Assembly: GCF_000816845.1 (NCBI RefSeq)
Contig: NZ_CP006877.1
Location: 3,419,001-3,483,000, forward strand
DNA from: Rhizobium gallicum bv. gallicum R602sp
GTDB taxonomy: Bacteria > Pseudomonadota > Alphaproteobacteria > Rhizobiales > Rhizobiaceae
Length of the DNA: 64,000 bases
Direction: 5' to 3'
Shown here: piece after piece, positions 26,454 through 35,719 of the stretch
How the letters are laid out: each line of letters begins with the position of its first letter
Numbering within the stretch: the first letter of the stretch is position 1
The notes under the pieces: generated by a model
Database searches by the model: none
What the model saw: only the letters and a program-made list of their open reading frames with translations
Told to the model about the DNA's origin: nothing
Translations under genes and position numbers: made by a program

Positions 26454-26668
26454 GTGCTGACGCCTGTTCAATCAGGAAAGTTCAAACGGGACGTCCAGCG
26501 CATGGAAAAGCGCGGCAAGATATCCGCAAGCTAAAGGATGCCTGCTTTTCATGATCAATGAACAGGTACAGAGTACTCGGATCATCTCGCGCGGCGATTG
26601 GTTGCCGCTGTATCTCATCGAGGATCGTGAACTGCAGCTTGCCTGCCCCGGCACTCATTCAGATTCAA
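26454..26668 (+). pseudogene. YafQ-type toxin remnant
   Basis: Starting at GTG 26454 the frame reads LTPVQSGKFKRDVQRMEKRGK, the N-terminus of a YafQ/RelE mRNA interferase. A lost base then shifts into DIRKLKDACF and an early stop. A later frame reads DWLPLYLIEDRELQLACPGTHSDS, matching the end of YafQ (DWLLIY..ELxLxRTGTHSDLF), but the catalytic region between is missing. So this is a dead toxin next to its dead antitoxin. Confidence 0.65.
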
Positions 26669-26672
26669 GCAA

Positions 26673-26702
26673 TAAAAAAGCCCGGAATCTCGGGCTCTTT
26701 TC
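26673..26702 (-). terminator. Intrinsic terminator after rpmE
   Basis: On the minus strand, arms AGCCCGA and CCGGGCT (with a short loop) are followed by TTTTTT. It lies 23 bases after the rpmE stop. Confidence 0.85.
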
Positions 26703-26724
26703 AAATTCCGTGCCGCAGAAGCGA

Positions 26725-26946
26725 TTAGAGGCCGAGGCCGCCGAAGCGCTTGTTGAACTTGGACACGCGGCCGCCGCGGTCCATGAGCTGCTGGTTGCCG
26801 CCGGTCCAGGCCGGATGGGACTTGGAATCGATTTCGAGGTTCATGACAGCGCCTTCCGAACCCCAGGTCGAGCGGGTTTCGTATTCGGTGCCATCGGTCA
26901 TCACCACCTTGATGACGTGGTAGTCGGGATGGATATCAGCCTTCAT
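26725..26946 (-). CDS. rpmE: 50S ribosomal protein L31, zinc-free type
   Basis: A 73-residue L31 starting [20 protein letters not shown]; the frame from 26985 has 13 extra residues that are unlikely to be translated. The typical C-terminal KFNKRFGG is present. It has no cysteine, so it lacks the CxxC zinc ribbon of the other L31 form. AGGAAG sits before the ATG. L31 bridges the ribosomal subunits. The gene stands alone, with its terminator just downstream. Confidence 0.95.
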   Translation of the reverse strand: MKADIHPDYHVIKVVMTDGTEYETRSTWGSEGAVMNLEIDSKSHPAWTGGNQQLMDRGGRVSKFNKRFGGLGL

Positions 26947-27138
26947 AACAATCTTCCTGCGATGCCAGGGTCCAATTTGACGCAAGTCATTGCGGCAAGA
27001 GAACCGATTGAATAAATGAAGCCGCAGTCGCTAAGGCTACGGCTTCCCATTCGGATGCGGTGCCTATACATGAAGGCCGCCCGGATAACAAGGGCCTACA
27101 AACCGCTGATCAGCGGTATTGGGGCGATTGGAGATGAT

Positions 27139-28941
27139 TTGGCAAACGCAGTGCAGACCGCGGAAAAGAAGTCGCGTTCCTTGAAGCCGTTCGGAAGACT
27201 GGCACCCTATGTGAAGCGTTACCGCGGCATCGTCGCAGGCGCGCTGGTTTCGCTTGTCGTTGCCGCCGTGACGTCGCTCACACTTCCCCTTGCCGTGCGC
27301 CGCATGATCGATCATGGCTTCACGCAAGCTGACGGCACCTTCATCAACAGCTACTTTGCCATGTTGTTGGTCATCGCCGTAATACTCGCGGCCGCAAGCG
27401 CCTTTCGCTACTATTTCGTCATCACGCTCGGCGAACGCATCGTCTCGGATCTGCGCCGGGATGTCTTTGCGCATGTCACACGGCTTTCTCCCTCCTTCTT
27501 CGATGTCAACCAGTCCGGCGAGATTGTGTCACGCCTGACGGCCGATACCACGCAGATCAAATCGGCTGTCGGTGCCACCGCCTCGGTGGCACTTCGCAAT
27601 CTGATCCTCTGTCTCGGTGCCATGGGCATGATGATCGTGACCTCGCCGAAGCTTTCAAGTCTTGTGCTCGGCGCAATCCCGCTGATCGTCTTCCCGCTCG
27701 TCGGATTCGGGCGGTCCGTGCGCAAGCGCTCCCGTGCCGCGCAGGATACGCTCGCCGAAGCTTCCGCCTTTGCCAACGAGACGATTGCTGCCACGCGCAC
27801 CGTCCAGGCCTTCAACGGCGAGGATGCGGCCGCAAGCCGCTATGGCGCTGCCGTCGAATCCGCTTATGAGGCAGCACGCTCGGCCATCCGCTCGCGCGCG
27901 CTTTTGACAGGCATTGCGATCACCCTGATCTTTGGCAGCGTCGTTGCTGTCCTTTGGGTTGGCGCGCACAATGTTCTGACGGGAACGCTATCGGCCGGCA
28001 CGCTCGGGCAGTTCCTGCTCTATTCGGTCATCGCCGCCGGCTCTCTCGGCGCCTTGTCGGAAGTCTGGGGAGAACTCTCGCAAGCGGCAGGCGCCGCCGA
28101 CCGGCTGACCGAGCTGCTGGACGAAGTCTCGACGATCGCAGCACCGGAAAAGCCTGAGACACTGCCCGTTCCGGCCCTAGGGCGCGTCGAACTCTCGAAC
28201 GTGCACTTCGCCTATCCGTCACGCCCCGGAAAATCGGCGCTGCATGGCCTGAGCTTCAATGTGACGCCGGGCGAAACCGTCGCCATTGTCGGCCCATCAG
28301 GCGCCGGCAAGAGCACCGTCTTCTCTGTGCTGCTCCGCTTCTACGATCCGCAGCAGGGCAGCGTCGGGATCGATGGCATCGATGCGCGCGAAGTAACGCC
28401 CGGCGATCTGCGCGAACGCATGGCGATCGTGCCGCAGGATGTCACCATCTTTGCCGCTTCAATCCACGACAACATCGCCTTCAGCCGCCCCGGCGCGACG
28501 CGCGAGGACGTACGCACCGCAGCGATTGCCGCCCAGGCCGATGAATTCATCGCGAGGCTGGACAAGGGCTACGACACCGAGGTCGGCGAGCGCGGTATTA
28601 CCCTTTCCGGCGGCCAGCGCCAGCGTATCGCCATCGCCCGCGCGATCTTGAAGAACGCCCCGATCCTCCTGCTCGATGAAGCGACGTCAGCCCTTGACGC
28701 CGAGAGTGAGACGCTGGTGCAGAAGGCCCTCGACGGTCTCATGCACGGCCGCACGACGCTCGTCATCGCCCATCGCCTTGCGACCGTCTTGAAAGCCGAC
28801 CGCATTCTCGTCATGGATCAGGGCCGCATCGTCGAGGAAGGCACGCATCAGAGCCTGATCCGCCACGGCGGCATCTATGCCAGGCTGGCGAAGCTGCAGT
28901 TCGATGCAGGTGCAGAAGAGGTCCTGGCTACCGCCAAATAG
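27139..28941 (+). CDS. ABC transporter, fused permease/ATPase (MsbA-like exporter)
   Basis: A ~600-residue half-size exporter that would work as a homodimer. The first ~320 residues hold six transmembrane segments with the exporter coupling region. The ATPase domain follows with Walker A GPSGAGKST, signature LSGGQRQRIAIARA, Walker B ILLLDEATSALD and the switch histidine in IAHRLAT. The type is MsbA/lipid- or drug-export-like; the substrate is unknown. The frame stays open upstream to 27016, but TTG 27139 has GGAG about 5 bases upstream and gives the usual N-terminus; ATG 27070 is the alternative. Confidence 0.9.
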   Translation: MANAVQTAEKKSRSLKPFGRLAPYVKRYRGIVAGALVSLVVAAVTSLTLPLAVRRMIDHGFTQADGTFINSYFAMLLVIAVILAAASAFRYYFVITLGERIVSDLRRDVFAHVTRLSPSFFDVNQSGEIVSRLTADTTQIKSAVGATASVALRNLILCLGAMGMMIVTSPKLSSLVLGAIPLIVFPLVGFGRSVRKRSRAAQDTLAEASAFANETIAATRTVQAFNGEDAAASRYGAAVESAYEAARSAIRSRALLTGIAITLIFGSVVAVLWVGAHNVLTGTLSAGTLGQFLLYSVIAAGSLGALSEVWGELSQAAGAADRLTELLDEVSTIAAPEKPETLPVPALGRVELSNVHFAYPSRPGKSALHGLSFNVTPGETVAIVGPSGAGKSTVFSVLLRFYDPQQGSVGIDGIDAREVTPGDLRERMAIVPQDVTIFAASIHDNIAFSRPGATREDVRTAAIAAQADEFIARLDKGYDTEVGERGITLSGGQRQRIAIARAILKNAPILLLDEATSALDAESETLVQKALDGLMHGRTTLVIAHRLATVLKADRILVMDQGRIVEEGTHQSLIRHGGIYARLAKLQFDAGAEEVLATAK

Positions 28942-28944
28942 ACG

Positions 28945-30162
28945 CTACTCCTGAGGAAACGCGTAGACATCCACAGGCTCATCCAAGCCGCGCAGCGGGT
29001 GAGATCCGAGGCTTTCCAGGTCGCTTTCGCACCCTGCCATTTCGACGAAGGCTTTCGACAGCAGCACAGGACGCTTAATTTCCTTGGTCAGGCTCTCCAG
29101 CCGCGATGCAATGTTGACGGCCGGGCCGATGACGGTGAAATCGAGGCGCTTGCGCGAGCCGATATTGCCGTACATGACATCCCCCACATGCACGCCGACG
29201 CCATAACGCAGCTCCACATGTCCCCTTTCCGCGTTGAAGAGATTGAGCTCGGTCATTGCCGCTTGCGCTTCCTTGATTGCCCGCAGAAGATTGATGCAGG
29301 CATCCGGATCGGTCAGCGGAAATATGGCGAGCAAGCCATCGCCCATGAATTTCAGGATCTCGCCGCCGTGCTTTTCGATTGGCTCCGACATGGCATCAAA
29401 ATAGGCGTTGAGCAATTCGATGACATCGTCGCGCGGCCATAAGTCGGAGATCGTCGTGAAGTCGCGCAAGTCGCAAATGAGGATCGCTGCGCCGACCGTT
29501 GCGCCGCTGCCGCGGGTCGTGGCGCCTGCAAGAATCTGCTCGCTGGCATGCGGCCCGACATAGGTCTGCAGCAGCGTGCGGGCAAGAATGTTCTTGATCC
29601 GGATTTCGGTGACAAGCGTGAGCGCCGGTAAAAGATCCTTGAGGAAAATCAGATGGTCTTCCCTAAAGCCGCCTGGCGTGTCGCTTGAGAAGGTAATCAC
29701 GTGCCGTTTTCCGAGCGTGTGCTCCATCGGCCAGGCCACATAGTCCGTCAGCCCCTCACCCTGCAACTCGCCATAGAGCGGATAGGAAGCAACTTCACCT
29801 TCGAGGCTCTGCCGCACTTCCCTACCGCCGCTGAAGATCTCGTTGATCGGGCTGTTCAGGAATTGCGACGTTGTCTCGACGCCGTAGCCGAAGGTGGTGA
29901 TCTTTGCTTCCTGCAAGCCGGGACGCCAGAGGATGCGCGCGCCGAGCCATTGAGGATGCAGCGTCCGGAAATGCATCGTCGCGCGAGCGACGGGAACGCC
30001 CGCAGCTCGCAGCCGCTCGCACATCTCCACCAAGATATTGTCGATGAACCGCTGGTTGCGCGTTTCATTGATCAACCAGTCGAGGATCTTGTGCCGGCGC
30101 ACCGGCCAAAGACCGTCCTCCTCGTTCTCGACTGCCGGAAATGGATTGGATACCGGCTGCAT
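28945..30162 (-). CDS. Adenylate/guanylate cyclase, class III
   Basis: A 405-residue soluble protein. The N-terminal ~200 residues form a sensor-like region without transmembrane segments, followed by a class III cyclase domain. The domain shows the metal-binding ICDLRDFTTISD, then GGEILKFMGDGLLAIFPLTD and GVGVHVGDVMYGNIGS, and RLDFTVIGPAVNIASRLE near the end. All the residues expected for catalysis appear present, so it may make cAMP or cGMP. ATG 30162 was chosen because GGAG lies about 7 bases upstream, inside the longer frame. It faces a TctC gene across a 235-base gap. Rhizobia carry many such cyclases. Confidence 0.9.
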   Translation of the reverse strand: MQPVSNPFPAVENEEDGLWPVRRHKILDWLINETRNQRFIDNILVEMCERLRAAGVPVARATMHFRTLHPQWLGARILWRPGLQEAKITTFGYGVETTSQFLNSPINEIFSGGREVRQSLEGEVASYPLYGELQGEGLTDYVAWPMEHTLGKRHVITFSSDTPGGFREDHLIFLKDLLPALTLVTEIRIKNILARTLLQTYVGPHASEQILAGATTRGSGATVGAAILICDLRDFTTISDLWPRDDVIELLNAYFDAMSEPIEKHGGEILKFMGDGLLAIFPLTDPDACINLLRAIKEAQAAMTELNLFNAERGHVELRYGVGVHVGDVMYGNIGSRKRLDFTVIGPAVNIASRLESLTKEIKRPVLLSKAFVEMAGCESDLESLGSHPLRGLDEPVDVYAFPQE

Positions 30163-30397
30163 GTCAAACTCCACGATCTCGCCCCGCCAAGCCTACACAT
30201 TCGATTGCGTCTTTCGCATAGATGGTTATCGGAGGACGGATTGTAATATCAATAGTCGGATAGTTTACCTCAGCGACTAAAGTTGCAATTCCATGCCGCC
30301 GCTTCCGGTTGCTTTTATCCGCCTCCGCCCTACCCTCCTTTTGCCCGATTTGATGCAGTCGGGCGACATCATCGCTGAATTCCGGGAGGAAAATCGA

Positions 30398-31381
30398 ATG
30401 GCACTTTTTAATATGACCCGCCGCATGGCACTCGGCCTCGGCTTGTTTGCGGCCATGAGCGCCGGAGGCGCCCATGCCGAAGGGTTTCCGGAGCGCTCGG
30501 TTACGCTCGTCGTTCCCTTTGCCGCCGGCGGGTCGACCGATGTCGTGGCGCGCATCATCGCCGAGAAGATGTCGGAAGACCTTGGTCAGCAGGTGATCGT
30601 CCAGAACGTCGCCGGTGCGGGCGGCAATCTTGGTGCGGGCAACGTGGCTCGTGCGGAACCGGACGGCTACACCATCTTGATGGGAACGGTCGCGACGCAC
30701 GCGCTGAACCCGCTGATCCTTAAATCCACTCCTTACGATCCGGAAAAGGATTTCGCGCCGGTTTCACTGCTCGTCATCGTGCCCAACGTGCTTGTCGTCA
30801 ATCCGGAGCTGCCTGCAAAGAACGTCCAGGAATTGATCGCGCTGCTGAAGGCCGAGCCGGATAAATGGAGCTATGCTTCCTCCGGCAACGGCACGCCGTT
30901 ACATCTTTCCGGCGAATTGTTCAATTCGATGGCCGGCGTCAAGATGCAGCACATCCCCTACAAGGGTGCAGGCCCGGCGCTGACCGATCTGCTGGGCAAT
31001 CAGGTATCGATCATGTTCGATAACCTGCCGTCATCGTCCAGCCACATCAAATCCGGCAAGCTGCGGGCGCTGGCGGTCACTACGGCGAAACGTGCTCCAT
31101 CCTTCCCGGATATTCCGACCATCGCTGAGTCCGGCGTTCCGGGTTACGAGACCTATACCTGGAACGCGCTCTTTGCGCCGGCGAATACGCCCGCCGATGT
31201 TGTGGCAAAGCTCAACGCGTCCGCCAACAAGGCTCTGAAGGACCCGGCCGTTGCCGAGCGCATGAAAGACTTCAGCGCCACGATCGTCGGCTCCACGCCG
31301 GAGGAACTTGGCGCACACGTCAAGGCCGAACTGGCGAAATGGGGACCCATCGTCAAGGGTGCGAATATCCAGATGGAATAG
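30398..31381 (+). CDS. Tripartite tricarboxylate transporter substrate-binding protein (Bug/TctC)
   Basis: A 327-residue periplasmic binding protein with a signal peptide (LGLGLFAAMSAGGAHA, cut near residue 26). The Bug/TctC fold is recognised by VTLVVPFAAGGSTDVVAR and VIVQNVAGAGGNLGA. The ligand is probably a carboxylic acid. No tctA or tctB permease gene is in the neighbourhood, so it is an orphan binding protein, a common feature of alpha- and betaproteobacteria. GGGAGG lies before ATG 30398, which fixes the start. Confidence 0.9.
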   Translation: MALFNMTRRMALGLGLFAAMSAGGAHAEGFPERSVTLVVPFAAGGSTDVVARIIAEKMSEDLGQQVIVQNVAGAGGNLGAGNVARAEPDGYTILMGTVATHALNPLILKSTPYDPEKDFAPVSLLVIVPNVLVVNPELPAKNVQELIALLKAEPDKWSYASSGNGTPLHLSGELFNSMAGVKMQHIPYKGAGPALTDLLGNQVSIMFDNLPSSSSHIKSGKLRALAVTTAKRAPSFPDIPTIAESGVPGYETYTWNALFAPANTPADVVAKLNASANKALKDPAVAERMKDFSATIVGSTPEELGAHVKAELAKWGPIVKGANIQME

Positions 31382-31447
31382 ACTCAACTTTTGCACTAGA
31401 TTGTCTCCCGTTACCGAGGCAACTTCCTGATAATTGGGAGATAATCG

Positions 31448-31636
31448 ATGTATAAGTTTGAAGTGTACAAGGATAAGGCTGGCGAATTCCGTTTCCGCTT
31501 CAAGGCTTCGAACGGCGAATCCATGTTCAACTCGGAGGGCTACAAGGCCAAGGCATCCGCGCTGAGCGCCATTGAATCCATCAAGAAGAATGCGCCCGAC
31601 GCAACGGTCGACGACCAGACCAAGGCAACGGCTTAA
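31448..31636 (+). CDS. DUF1508 (YegP-like) protein
   Basis: A 62-residue YegP/DUF1508 protein: one copy of the beta-alpha unit with MYKFEVYKDKAGEFRFRFKA, then NSEGYKAKASALSAIESIK. E. coli YegP carries two such units; here there is one, which is usual in rhizobia. GGGAG lies about 8 bases before the ATG. The function is unknown; it stands alone before a converging gene. Confidence 0.88.
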   Translation: MYKFEVYKDKAGEFRFRFKASNGESMFNSEGYKAKASALSAIESIKKNAPDATVDDQTKATA

Positions 31637-31643
31637 CGAGACT

Positions 31644-31668
31644 GGCGGCGCTCGAAAGGCGCCGCCTT
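31644..31668. terminator. Hairpin between converging genes
   Basis: Arms GGCGGCGC and GCGCCGCC around TCGAAAG lie between the DUF1508 gene and the FAD dehydrogenase. A perfect 8-bp GC stem but only a short T stretch (TTAT), so terminator activity is probable, not certain. Confidence 0.55.
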
Positions 31669-33304
31669 ATACGGCTCTTCCCGCCACCCGGCCCGAAAAG
31701 ATGCAGCCGCCGAGAAAAGTTCCCTCAAGCGCTTTGTAGCCGTGCATGCCGCCTCCGCCGAAACCGGCGACCTCACCGGCGGCATAGAGACCCGGCACCG
31801 CATCACCATTCATACTGATCACCCGCGCCGAAAGATCCGTCTGCAGACCGCCCAGCGACTTTCGTGTCAGGATATGCAGCCGAACGGCGATCAACGGCCC
31901 CGCCTTGGTATCCAGTAGCCGGTGCGGCTTTGCCGTCCGCAACAGCTTGTCGCCAATATAATTTCGAGTGCCGCGAATGGCAGTTATCTGCGCATCCTTG
32001 GAGTAGGCATTGGAGATTTCCCGGTCGCGCGCCTCGATCTGGCCACGCAGATGCGCAGTGTCGAGCCGGTTTTCTCCGGTCAGCGCATTCATGCCTTCGA
32101 CCAGTTCTTCGAGCGTCTCGCGGACGATGAAATCTTCGCCCTTGTCCATGAAGGCTTGCACCGGCCCGGGCGGGTTCTTGCCGAGCCGTTTCAAAAGCAA
32201 CGCAATATCCCTACCGGTAATGTCGGGGTTCTGCTCCGAACCCGAAAGCGCGAACTCTTTCTTGATGATCGCCTTGGTAAGAATGAACCAGCTATAGTCA
32301 TGCCCGCTGGCGCGGATCGCCTTCAAGGTGGCAAGCGTATCAAAGCCCGGCATTGCCGGCGGAGCAAAACGGTTGCCGTCGGCATCGCACCAGAAGGACG
32401 ACGGACCGGGAAGGATGCGGATACCGTGGTTCGCCCAGATCGGATCCCAGTTCCTCACGCCTTCCGTATAGTGCCACATGCGGTCGCTGTTGATGATGCT
32501 CGCGCCGGCACGCTCGCCGATCGCCAACATGCGGCCGTCGACATGGGCGGGAACGCCCGCAACCATCGACGCAGGCGGACGACCAAGACGCTCTACCGGC
32601 CAGTTCCGACGCACGAGATCGTGGTCGCCGCCGATGCCGCCGGAAGTGATGATGACGGCACCCGCACGGAATTCGAATGTTCCGGCAGCCCTGCGAACCG
32701 TTGCCTTGCCACGCGGCGCAGCATCGGGCTCGAGGATCGTCCCCTGCACGCCGCAGACGGCGCCATTTTCGACCACGAGCTCGTCCACGCAGTGGCGGAA
32801 AGCAAATGTGACGCGGCCTTTCGCCTCTGCCTCCCGAACGCGCCGGATAAATGGTGTAAGCACGGCTGGCCCCGTGCCCCAGGTCAGATGAAAGCGCGGC
32901 ACGGAATTGCCGTGACCATGAGCCACGCCGCCGCCGCGCTCGGCCCAACCGACGACCGGAAACCACCGCATGCCCTGTTGATGTAGAAAGGAGCGTTTCT
33001 CGCCCGCCGCAAAGTCGAGATAGGCGTCCATCCAAAGCCGCGGCCAGTAATCCTCGGGCCGGTCGAAGCCTGCCGACCCCACCCAATCCTGCCTGGCAAG
33101 ATCGAGGCTGTCGCGAATGCCCAGGCGGCGCTGCTCGGGACTGTCAACGAAAAAAAGGCCGCCCAGCGACCAGAAGGCCTGCCCGCCGAGGCTCTGTCCG
33201 CCCTCTTGGTCGAGAATGCAGACCTTGCGTCCCCGATCTGCCGATTCCGCCGCAGCGACAAGCCCGGCAAGACCCGCACCAACGACCAGCACGTCATATT
33301 CCAT
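31667..33304 (-). CDS. FAD-binding dehydrogenase (KstD/flavocytochrome c-like)
   Basis: A 545-residue flavoprotein. The N-terminus carries the dinucleotide motif VVGAGLAGLVAAAESADRG and the C-terminus ends in the FAD-contacting region GLYAAGEVAGFGGGGMHGY, with a GCIFSGRVAG helix after it. The family includes 3-ketosteroid dehydrogenase-like and fumarate reductase-like flavoproteins; the substrate is not known. There is no signal peptide, so it acts in the cytosol. It stands alone, and its end overlaps the hairpin shared with the DUF1508 gene. Confidence 0.88.
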   Translation of the reverse strand: MEYDVLVVGAGLAGLVAAAESADRGRKVCILDQEGGQSLGGQAFWSLGGLFFVDSPEQRRLGIRDSLDLARQDWVGSAGFDRPEDYWPRLWMDAYLDFAAGEKRSFLHQQGMRWFPVVGWAERGGGVAHGHGNSVPRFHLTWGTGPAVLTPFIRRVREAEAKGRVTFAFRHCVDELVVENGAVCGVQGTILEPDAAPRGKATVRRAAGTFEFRAGAVIITSGGIGGDHDLVRRNWPVERLGRPPASMVAGVPAHVDGRMLAIGERAGASIINSDRMWHYTEGVRNWDPIWANHGIRILPGPSSFWCDADGNRFAPPAMPGFDTLATLKAIRASGHDYSWFILTKAIIKKEFALSGSEQNPDITGRDIALLLKRLGKNPPGPVQAFMDKGEDFIVRETLEELVEGMNALTGENRLDTAHLRGQIEARDREISNAYSKDAQITAIRGTRNYIGDKLLRTAKPHRLLDTKAGPLIAVRLHILTRKSLGGLQTDLSARVISMNGDAVPGLYAAGEVAGFGGGGMHGYKALEGTFLGGCIFSGRVAGRAV

Positions 33305-33475
33305 CCCGAACGCCTCCCCGCATCCATCCGCATGAAATTACGCGCACGTAAACGTCAATGCAACCGCAGGACTTCCCACCGCGATTTTTTCATCGGTGAT
33401 TTCAAATGGGTGGCAGAGCCCTTGTGAGGCCGCCCGCCCCCTGCGGCTGGCAAGGGCGGGTGTGTCTATCACAAA

Positions 33476-34507
33476 CTATTTCTCGGTCAGCTTGAGCTCG
33501 ATGCGGCGGTTGGTGGCGCGGGCTTCTGGCGTATCGCCGGGTGCGATCGGCTGGAATTCGCCGAAACCTGCCGCAACGAGGCGGTCGGAAGGCACGCCCT
33601 GCGAAATCAGGTATTTGACGACGGAGATGGCGCGCGCCGAGGAAAGCTCCCAGTTGTCGCGAAAGCGGCCGGCCCCGGAAAGCGCCACATTGTCGGTATG
33701 GCCGTCGACCCGGAGCACCCAGTTGATTTCCGGCGGTATTTCCCTGGACAGATCTAGCAGCGCAGTGGCAAGTTTCGTCATCTCTGTCGTGCCTTCAGGA
33801 TTGAGATCGGAACTGCCGGAAGGGAACAGAACCTCCGACTGGAAGACGAAACGGTCGCCGACGATGCGGATGTTTTCGCGGTCGGACAGGATCTCGCGCA
33901 GGCGGCCGAAGAAGTCGGAACGGTAGCGATTCAGTTCCTGAACCCGCTGCGCCAGCGCGACATTCAGCCGCCGGCCCAGATCGGCGATCTTCGCCTGCGA
34001 ACTCTGGTCCTTCTGCTCCGATGCCTGAAGCGCCGCCTCGACGGCTGCGATCTGGCTGCGCAGGGCCGCAATCTGCTGGTTGAGAATTTCGACCTGGCTG
34101 AGCGCCCGGTCGCTTAGCTGCTTCTGTTCGTCGAGTTCTTTTGTCAGGCCGCCGATGCGCTGTTGTGCCGCATCCTTTCCGCCGGAACCGGCATCGAGCA
34201 ATGCCTGCAGCCGTGAGCGGTCACCTTCAGCGGTCGCGAGAGATGCCTGCAGATTGGCAACGGAATCCTCAAGATCCTGCTTGCTGCCCTTCTCAAGCGC
34301 GAGCAACTGCGTCAGTTCGTTGATCTGGCTGTTGAGGCGGGTGAGCACTTCGTCGCGACCGGATATCTCGCGGCTTAGAATGAACTGGCCGACGACGAAA
34401 ACCGTTAGCAGGAACATGATGGCGATCAGCAGCGTCGAAAGTGCGTCGACGAAACCCGGCCAGTAGTTCAGTTCGCCGTGGCGGCGGCGGTTTCGGGCGA
34501 GCGCCAT
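33476..34507 (-). CDS. MotB/OmpA-like motor protein with coiled coil
   Basis: A 343-residue protein. A short cytoplasmic N-terminus is followed by a single transmembrane segment (PGFVDALSTLLIAIMFLLTV, residues ~17-36) with Asp21 at the place where MotB, TolR and ZorB carry the proton-binding aspartate. Next is a long coiled coil (residues ~50-200) and a C-terminal OmpA-type peptidoglycan-binding domain with VDGHTDN and a later ATNRRIELK. It forms an operon with the MotA/ExbB-like gene (3-base gap). A rotary or force-generating ion-driven unit is inferred from this pair; its task is unknown. Confidence 0.85.
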   Translation of the reverse strand: MALARNRRRHGELNYWPGFVDALSTLLIAIMFLLTVFVVGQFILSREISGRDEVLTRLNSQINELTQLLALEKGSKQDLEDSVANLQASLATAEGDRSRLQALLDAGSGGKDAAQQRIGGLTKELDEQKQLSDRALSQVEILNQQIAALRSQIAAVEAALQASEQKDQSSQAKIADLGRRLNVALAQRVQELNRYRSDFFGRLREILSDRENIRIVGDRFVFQSEVLFPSGSSDLNPEGTTEMTKLATALLDLSREIPPEINWVLRVDGHTDNVALSGAGRFRDNWELSSARAISVVKYLISQGVPSDRLVAAGFGEFQPIAPGDTPEARATNRRIELKLTEK

Positions 34508-34510
34508 GGC

Positions 34511-35605
34511 TTACTTGCCCTCGCTCTTTTCGGTCTGGCTGACGCGGTGGCTTCTCTCGGCGCCGCTCTGCTTTTCCTGCGCGCCGATGCGTTCCGCCAG
34601 CCGGTCCAGCGTGCGACGCATGGCCTTTGCCTCGTCCTGCTGCGCTTCGATCCAGTCGCGCAGCATCTGCTGTTCGTTGCGCATGTTCTTGACGAGACCC
34701 TGGATGCCTTCGGCAAGGCTTGCCATCGCGGCAACCGAGCGCTGGCTGCCGGCTCCGCCTTCCTCGGCAACCTTCTTCAGATAGTCCGACATCGCGCGAA
34801 GGTCCTCGGAAGACGTACCCGAGCCGAGCGCCGGAACGGCAACATCCGACCCGACATCGGTCACCGAGGAAAGCCAGTTTTCGAGTTCCGTGTAGAAGCG
34901 AGTCTGCGCCCGGCCGGCCTGAAGATCGAGGAAGCCGAGAATGAGCGACCCGGAAAGGCCGAGCAGCGAAGACGAGAAGGCTTGGCCCATACCGGAAAGT
35001 GGCAAGGACAGACCTTCCTTGAGCGTGGTCAGCACGTCGCCGGTGCCGTTCGAGCCTGCATCAAGCGACTGAATGACGCCGCTGATCGAGCCGATCGTGC
35101 CGATGAGACCCCAGAAGGTACCGAGAAGACCGAGGAAGACGAGAAGGCCGATGAGATAACGCGACGTATCACGCGATTCATCGAGGCGGGTGGCGATCGA
35201 ATCCAGAATAGAGCGTAGCGCGGTGGTCGAAAGCGTCGCCGTCGACTTACGGTTACCGATCAGCGCCCGCATGGGGGCAAGCAGTCTCGGATTGCGATTT
35301 ACCTTGTCCGCACTGCCGGCTGCGCGAAAGGAATTGAACCAGCGCACTTCCGGACGAAGCGACAGCACATGGCTGAAGACCAGGATGATGCCGACCGCAA
35401 GCACGCCGACGATGAGGCCGTTGAGGCCCGGATTGTGCATGAAAGCTGTCTGCGTCTGCCGGAAAAGAATGGCGGCGATGAAGCCGACGATGACCAGGAA
35501 CAAGAGCATCGTCCAGAGGAACGGCATCGGGCTGGAGAGTTTATAGACATAGTTGCTGCTCGGTTTTTCGGTCGAGCCGAATTCCGCCGCATTCACATTT
35601 TCCAT
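34511..35605 (-). CDS. MotA/TolQ/ExbB-like proton channel protein
   Basis: A 364-residue membrane protein with four hydrophobic segments (about residues 27-49, 61-83, 150-175 and 203-229). The third contains GLLGTFWGLIGTI, the conserved ExbB/TolQ/MotA pore motif, and the fourth begins GMGQAFSSSLLGL. The last ~125 residues form a charged tail with coiled-coil character (RNEQQMLRDWIEAQQDEAK). It is the first gene of a two-gene unit with the MotB-like protein. Without flagellar, Tol or Ton partners, and with a long helical partner protein, the pair looks closer to ZorA/ZorB-type motors than to MotAB. Confidence 0.88.
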   Translation of the reverse strand: MENVNAAEFGSTEKPSSNYVYKLSSPMPFLWTMLLFLVIVGFIAAILFRQTQTAFMHNPGLNGLIVGVLAVGIILVFSHVLSLRPEVRWFNSFRAAGSADKVNRNPRLLAPMRALIGNRKSTATLSTTALRSILDSIATRLDESRDTSRYLIGLLVFLGLLGTFWGLIGTIGSISGVIQSLDAGSNGTGDVLTTLKEGLSLPLSGMGQAFSSSLLGLSGSLILGFLDLQAGRAQTRFYTELENWLSSVTDVGSDVAVPALGSGTSSEDLRAMSDYLKKVAEEGGAGSQRSVAAMASLAEGIQGLVKNMRNEQQMLRDWIEAQQDEAKAMRRTLDRLAERIGAQEKQSGAERSHRVSQTEKSEGK

Positions 35606-35719
35606 GGTTGCGCAGCCCTCCGGATTGCTTGCAACCGAAGACTAGATCAACATTGTGCCGAATTGAAGTGCGCGGGCAGAGAAAACCGTGTCTTTACAAC
35701 AGTCGGTTTCCCACGTGTC

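Noticed and set aside
33476..35605. Complete Zorya defence system
   Set aside because: Only ZorA/ZorB-like architecture is present; no ZorC/D/E or helicase/nuclease gene lies nearby, and the genes flanking it are housekeeping.
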